Below, piece by piece: positions 60,905 through 64,000 of a DNA stretch of 64,000 nt; the first letter of the stretch is position 1; each line of letters opens with the position of its first letter. The stretch lies in the NCBI GenBank assembly GCA_905202215.1, contig CAJKRG010000008.1, forward strand, positions 20,482 to 84,481, written 5' to 3'. The position numbers were made by a program, and so were the translations under genes. The DNA comes from an uncultured Porphyromonadaceae bacterium (GTDB taxonomy: Bacteria > Bacteroidota > Bacteroidia > Bacteroidales > Muribaculaceae). A model generated the notes under the pieces. The model had not been told where the DNA came from and searched no databases. It saw only the letters and a list, made by a program, of their open reading frames with translations.

Positions 60905-61315
60905 TTATCCGATGATGGTTACGACAATTTTTCTCGGGCCTCCGTAATTGCGGAATTCGCACAGGTAGATGCCTTGCCATGTGCCGAGATTCAGGCGTCC
61001 GTCCGTGATAGGTATTGTGAGCGAGGAACCTACAAGCACCGCCTTTGCGTGTGCCGGCATATCGTCGGGGCCTTCATCTGTGTGGGTGTAATATGGCGCG
61101 TTTTCTGGTATGATACGGTCGAGAATAGCGGCCATGTCGCGGCGTACGTCGGGATCGGCGTTCTCATTTATAGCCAGAGCCGCCGATGTATGCTTGATGA
61201 GCAGGTTCAGAATACCTTTGGGAGGAAGTGACGGCAGATGTCCGAGGATTTCAGATGTCACTTTATGTATGCCGCGAGGGTATGGCTTTAATTGAAATTC
61301 AATCTGTTCGATCAT
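60905..61315 (-). CDS. yjbQ: YjbQ/UPF0047 family protein
   Basis: The 136-residue product from ATG 61315 (ATGA overlap with the FKBP stop) has LLIKHTSAALAINENADPDVRRD and MPAHAKAVLVGSSLTIPITDGRLNLGTWQGIYL, the signature of YjbQ proteins, which have weak thiamine-phosphate synthase activity. A repair or salvage role is usual; the true cellular role is not settled. Confidence 0.88.
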   Translation of the reverse strand: MIEQIEFQLKPYPRGIHKVTSEILGHLPSLPPKGILNLLIKHTSAALAINENADPDVRRDMAAILDRIIPENAPYYTHTDEGPDDMPAHAKAVLVGSSLTIPITDGRLNLGTWQGIYLCEFRNYGGPRKIVVTIIG

Positions 61316-61710
61316 GAGACACCAAGAAGTTCGATATCGAATATCAGAGTTGATCCGCCTGGTATACCTGGCTGGCTGAAGCGCCCGTAGGCTTGTTCGG
61401 CGGGGATGTAGATTTCCCATCGGTCACCTACTTTCATTTTCTGGAGAGCAATGATCCATCCGGGGATAAGATCGCGCAGACGGAATGCGGGGGCCGTTCC
61501 TCCGCGGCTGGAATCGAAAGTCTTGCCGTTTATTGTCTTGCCGGTGTAATGCACCACGACGACGCTGTTGCGGTTTGGTGAAGGCGCTTCGGGTTTACCG
61601 CTTTTTACGGGTTTGTAGCAGATTCCCTTGTCGAGAGAAAAAACGCCGGACTCGGCTGCCTTTGCGGCAAGCCAAGTCCGGTTTTTATCAATATATTCCT
61701 GTTTAGCCAT
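61312..61710 (-). CDS. FKBP-type peptidyl-prolyl isomerase
   Basis: The 132-residue protein has the FKBP motifs VVVHYTGKTINGKTFDSS, LIPGWIIALQKMKVGDRWEIYIPAEQAYG and PGIPGGSTLIFDIELL. It has no signal peptide, so it acts in the cytoplasm as a proline isomerase/chaperone. It is 3 bp from rho and overlaps yjbQ by 4 bp. Confidence 0.9.
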   Translation of the reverse strand: MAKQEYIDKNRTWLAAKAAESGVFSLDKGICYKPVKSGKPEAPSPNRNSVVVVHYTGKTINGKTFDSSRGGTAPAFRLRDLIPGWIIALQKMKVGDRWEIYIPAEQAYGRFSQPGIPGGSTLIFDIELLGVS

Positions 61711-61713
61711 ATA

Positions 61714-63672
61714 TCAGTCGCCCATTGTGCGGAGAAGTTCGTCGTTGTCGCGGGTACGCTCCATGCGGTCCTGTATGAATTCCATGGCTTCGACCGAATT
61801 GCGGTCGGAGAGGAAGCGGCGGAGTATCCACATGCGGTTGAGTGTCTCTGCGGGAAGCAACAGGTCGTCGCGTCGTGTGCTCGAGGCCATGATATCTACA
61901 GCAGGGAATATGCGTTTGTTGGATAGCTTGCGGTCGAGCTGCAGTTCCATGTTACCCGTTCCCTTGAATTCCTCGAATATCACTTCGTCCATCTTCGAGC
62001 TGGTTTCGGTGAGTGCCGTGGCTATTATGGTGAGAGAACCACCGCCTTCGATGTTGCGGGCCGCGCCGAAGAAGCGTTTGGGTTTCTGAAGAGCATTGGC
62101 ATCCACACCGCCGGAGAGTATTTTGCCTGATGCCGGAGCGACAGTGTTGTAAGCTCGTGCCAGACGTGTTATCGAGTCGAGAAGCACAACTACATCGTGG
62201 CCGCATTCGACCATTCGTTTCGCTTTGTCGAGTACGATTCCGGCAATTTTCACATGACGCTCGGCCGGCTCGTCGAAAGTTGAGGCTATTACTTCTGCAT
62301 TGACGCTGCGCTGCATGTCGGTGACTTCCTCGGGGCGCTCGTCAATGAGGAGAATCATTATATAGGTCTCGGGATGATTTTCGGCGATCGCATTGGCGAT
62401 ATCCTTGAGGAGAAGAGTCTTACCTGTCTTAGGCGGTGCTACGATGAGACCGCGCTGTCCTTTGCCGATAGGAGCGAACATGTCGACTACACGGGTCGAC
62501 ATCGTGCAGGAATGCCCGGAGGTGATATCGAATTTTTCGTCAGGGAAAAGAGGAACGAGATGCTCGAAGAGCGCTCTGTCGCGTATGAATTCGAGCGACC
62601 GTCCGTTTACGCGTTTGATCCCTGTGAGAGGGTAGTATTTCTCGCCCTCGCGTGGAGGACGGATATATGCTTCTACAAGGTCACCGTTGCGGAGAGCATA
62701 GGATTTTATCTGCTGGGAGGTGAGGAAGATATCGTCGGGAGATGGAAGATAGTTGAAATCGGCGGAACGGAGGTAGCCGAAGCCTTCGGGCGCAATGTCA
62801 AGGACTCCTGTTGCCTCGAGGATTCCGTCGAAGTTGTACTTCTGCTGGAATTGCTGGTTCTGGCGGTTCTTTTTATTTTTCTTTCCGCCCATCTGCTGCT
62901 GAATCTGTTGCTGCTGTTCAGGTTCGCCTATTATGACGGGGGCATTGCGCTGATCCATCTGGGGCTGGCGTTCGGGGGACACCGCTTCTTCTTTTTCGCG
63001 TTGAGAGCGCGGTACGAATTTGCGGCCCTGACTGCGGGGGAAGAATTCGCCGAGAGATCCGTCGCCGGCCGGAAGGAATTTGCCGCGTCGGCGCGTTTCG
63101 GTTTCTTCGCGTGGCTGAGCCGGTTCCTGGTTTTCGGCCGAATTGACAGCCGCTTCTGCAGGCGCGTCGTTTTCTTGATTCTGTCTGTTGTCGGATGCAG
63201 ATACTTCGACGGCGTCGGCGACTGGTTCGGCCGGAGCTGTCTGTTCCGTTGACTCTGTGCTTTCTTCTGTCGGCGTAGTATTTTGTTCAGGACGCTTTTT
63301 TGGGGGACGTCCGCGTTTTTTACGCTCTACAACTGCCGGAGCATCGTCGGCGGGTGCCGGGTCTGCCTTCTGTGTGGTCTCTTCAGCCGACTCCTGCGGC
63401 TGGGGTACCGGCTCGGCCGAAACCTGCTCGGTTTGTGTTTCTTTTTTCTTCCGGCCTCGTTTCTTGGGCTGTTTGTCGTCGTTGAGAGCCGCTTCGGCCG
63501 CTTTTTTACGTTTGGCGGTTGTTGCGGCGGCTCTGTCGATAGCCTGTTGATCAAGGATACGATAGATGAGAGCCTCTTTGTCCGAGAGGTCTATTTTTTT
63601 CAGTCCCATGCCTTCTGCAACAGCTTTAAGCTGTTCATCGGGCATATCGTTAAGTTCTGTTATATTGTACAT
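61714..63672 (-). CDS. rho: Transcription termination factor Rho
   Basis: The 652-residue hexameric RNA helicase has its RNA-binding cold-shock part (GVLDIAPEGFGYLRSADFNYL) at about 288-400, Walker A APPKTGKTLLLKDIA, Walker B VVLLDSITRLARAYN and the R loop (GGVDANAL, Q-loop). Between the first 40 residues and the core lies an insertion of about 230 residues rich in Lys, Glu, Pro and Gln, typical of Bacteroidota Rho and probably disordered. Upstream is a long leader with a promoter at 63882-63911. Confidence 0.95.
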   Translation of the reverse strand: MYNITELNDMPDEQLKAVAEGMGLKKIDLSDKEALIYRILDQQAIDRAAATTAKRKKAAEAALNDDKQPKKRGRKKKETQTEQVSAEPVPQPQESAEETTQKADPAPADDAPAVVERKKRGRPPKKRPEQNTTPTEESTESTEQTAPAEPVADAVEVSASDNRQNQENDAPAEAAVNSAENQEPAQPREETETRRRGKFLPAGDGSLGEFFPRSQGRKFVPRSQREKEEAVSPERQPQMDQRNAPVIIGEPEQQQQIQQQMGGKKNKKNRQNQQFQQKYNFDGILEATGVLDIAPEGFGYLRSADFNYLPSPDDIFLTSQQIKSYALRNGDLVEAYIRPPREGEKYYPLTGIKRVNGRSLEFIRDRALFEHLVPLFPDEKFDITSGHSCTMSTRVVDMFAPIGKGQRGLIVAPPKTGKTLLLKDIANAIAENHPETYIMILLIDERPEEVTDMQRSVNAEVIASTFDEPAERHVKIAGIVLDKAKRMVECGHDVVVLLDSITRLARAYNTVAPASGKILSGGVDANALQKPKRFFGAARNIEGGGSLTIIATALTETSSKMDEVIFEEFKGTGNMELQLDRKLSNKRIFPAVDIMASSTRRDDLLLPAETLNRMWILRRFLSDRNSVEAMEFIQDRMERTRDNDELLRTMGD

Positions 63673-64000
63673 CGCAGTTGCTTTTACGTCTTTAACGGGA
63701 GAAAGGCGTTTTGCGCATTTATTTTATGTAATAGAGGATTTATATACAGCATCCGGCATCTCCGAAGAGTGAGAGCCTATCAAGACACCATGATCTTAAT
63801 GTGCTGATAATAATATTGTCGAAAAATCGTGTTTTTTGGGATTTTGAAAGGCAACGCAGCCACGCATTCCTTTTGTTGCTGCAAAGTTAATGTATTTGAT
63901 TCTAATAACAAAAAAAAATTGTCTAAAGTTTAGAAAGTTTACACGTGCAGGTTCAACTGGCAAGTGCAAAATTAGCGATTTGTTTGAAGAACTCGGTCTT
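63673..64000. other. rho upstream region
   Basis: A 328-bp A+T-rich stretch without a credible gene. It holds the rho promoter (63882-63911), a second -7 match at 63967-63974, and a poly-A run near 63909. Nothing else was found. Confidence 0.5.
63882..63911 (-). promoter_or_regulatory. Promoter of the rho operon
   Basis: On the minus strand TTG (63909-63911), 19-nt spacer, TAACTTTG (63882-63889), start near 63875, giving a leader of about 200 nt before rho at 63672. The leader has no ORF; it may be involved in Rho autoregulation. A second TAATTTTG lies at 63967-63974. Confidence 0.55.

Noticed and set aside
62374..63252. 292-residue rightward frame inside rho
   Set aside because: Antisense shadow of rho.
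1..64000. CRISPR array
   Set aside because: No regularly spaced direct repeats were seen; the repeats present are palindromes and hairpins.

Overview
The window reads as a Bacteroidales (Bacteroidota, gut Muribaculaceae/Bacteroides-like) chromosome carrying the larger part of an integrated temperate phage. The evidence is the repeated Bacteroidota-type -7 promoter element TAnnTTTG (often with TTG about 20 nt upstream), weak Shine-Dalgarno signals, a Rho with a long disordered N-terminal insert, and Bacteroidales-style gene neighbourhoods (S41 protease, RecJ-RecQ, ROK kinase, FKBP-Rho).

Layout: bases 1 to about 46.1 kb are phage. Bases 1-27.6 kb hold the virion and lysis genes, mostly rightward: a 5'-open giant polyvalent protein, portal, scaffold, a 55-residue duplicate of the capsid N-arm, major capsid protein, head-tail connector candidate, a 2743-residue adhesin, holin, amidase, spanin candidate and three tandem paralogues. 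The small and large terminase genes (8.25-10.8 kb) and a 980-residue tail protein (27.7-30.6 kb) point the other way. No tape measure, tube or sheath gene is visible, so a short-tailed (P22-like) virion is likely. Bases 30.6-43.5 kb are a long leftward early operon of small unknown genes, a PAPS-reductase-like protein, a DnaD/DUF4373-like replication protein, a DUF1064 nuclease, DUF4494, HU, an SNF2 helicase, a PD-(D/E)XK exonuclease, RecT, a cluster of one sound tRNA-Leu and three tRNA-like elements, and regulators. Bases 43.2-44.3 kb are the immunity switch (Cro-like gene, twin operators, S24-type repressor), followed by A+T-rich membrane genes (44.26-45.3 kb) that look like lysogenic-conversion cargo. 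No integrase and no left phage end are in view.

Bases 46.4-64 kb are host chromosome: a class III Fic protein between two terminators, a class A beta-lactamase with an unusual tail, folate salvage (5-formyl-THF cyclo-ligase), S41 protease, dCMP deaminase, an Ntn-hydrolase, RecQ/RecJ, a PAP2 phosphatase fused to an outer-membrane-like barrel, phosphoglycerate kinase, a methyltransferase, a ROK sugar kinase, YjbQ, an FKBP and Rho.

Most notable observations: a conserved free-standing copy of the major-capsid N-terminal arm (gapless, 30 of 54 residues identical, synonymous sites diverged) between scaffold and capsid genes; an A+T-rich nuclease-like module inside the giant virion protein; an array of degenerate tRNA-like genes; and several microgenes (51-56 residues) recognised from start/stop overlaps. 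All domain names come from reading the sequence without database searches.
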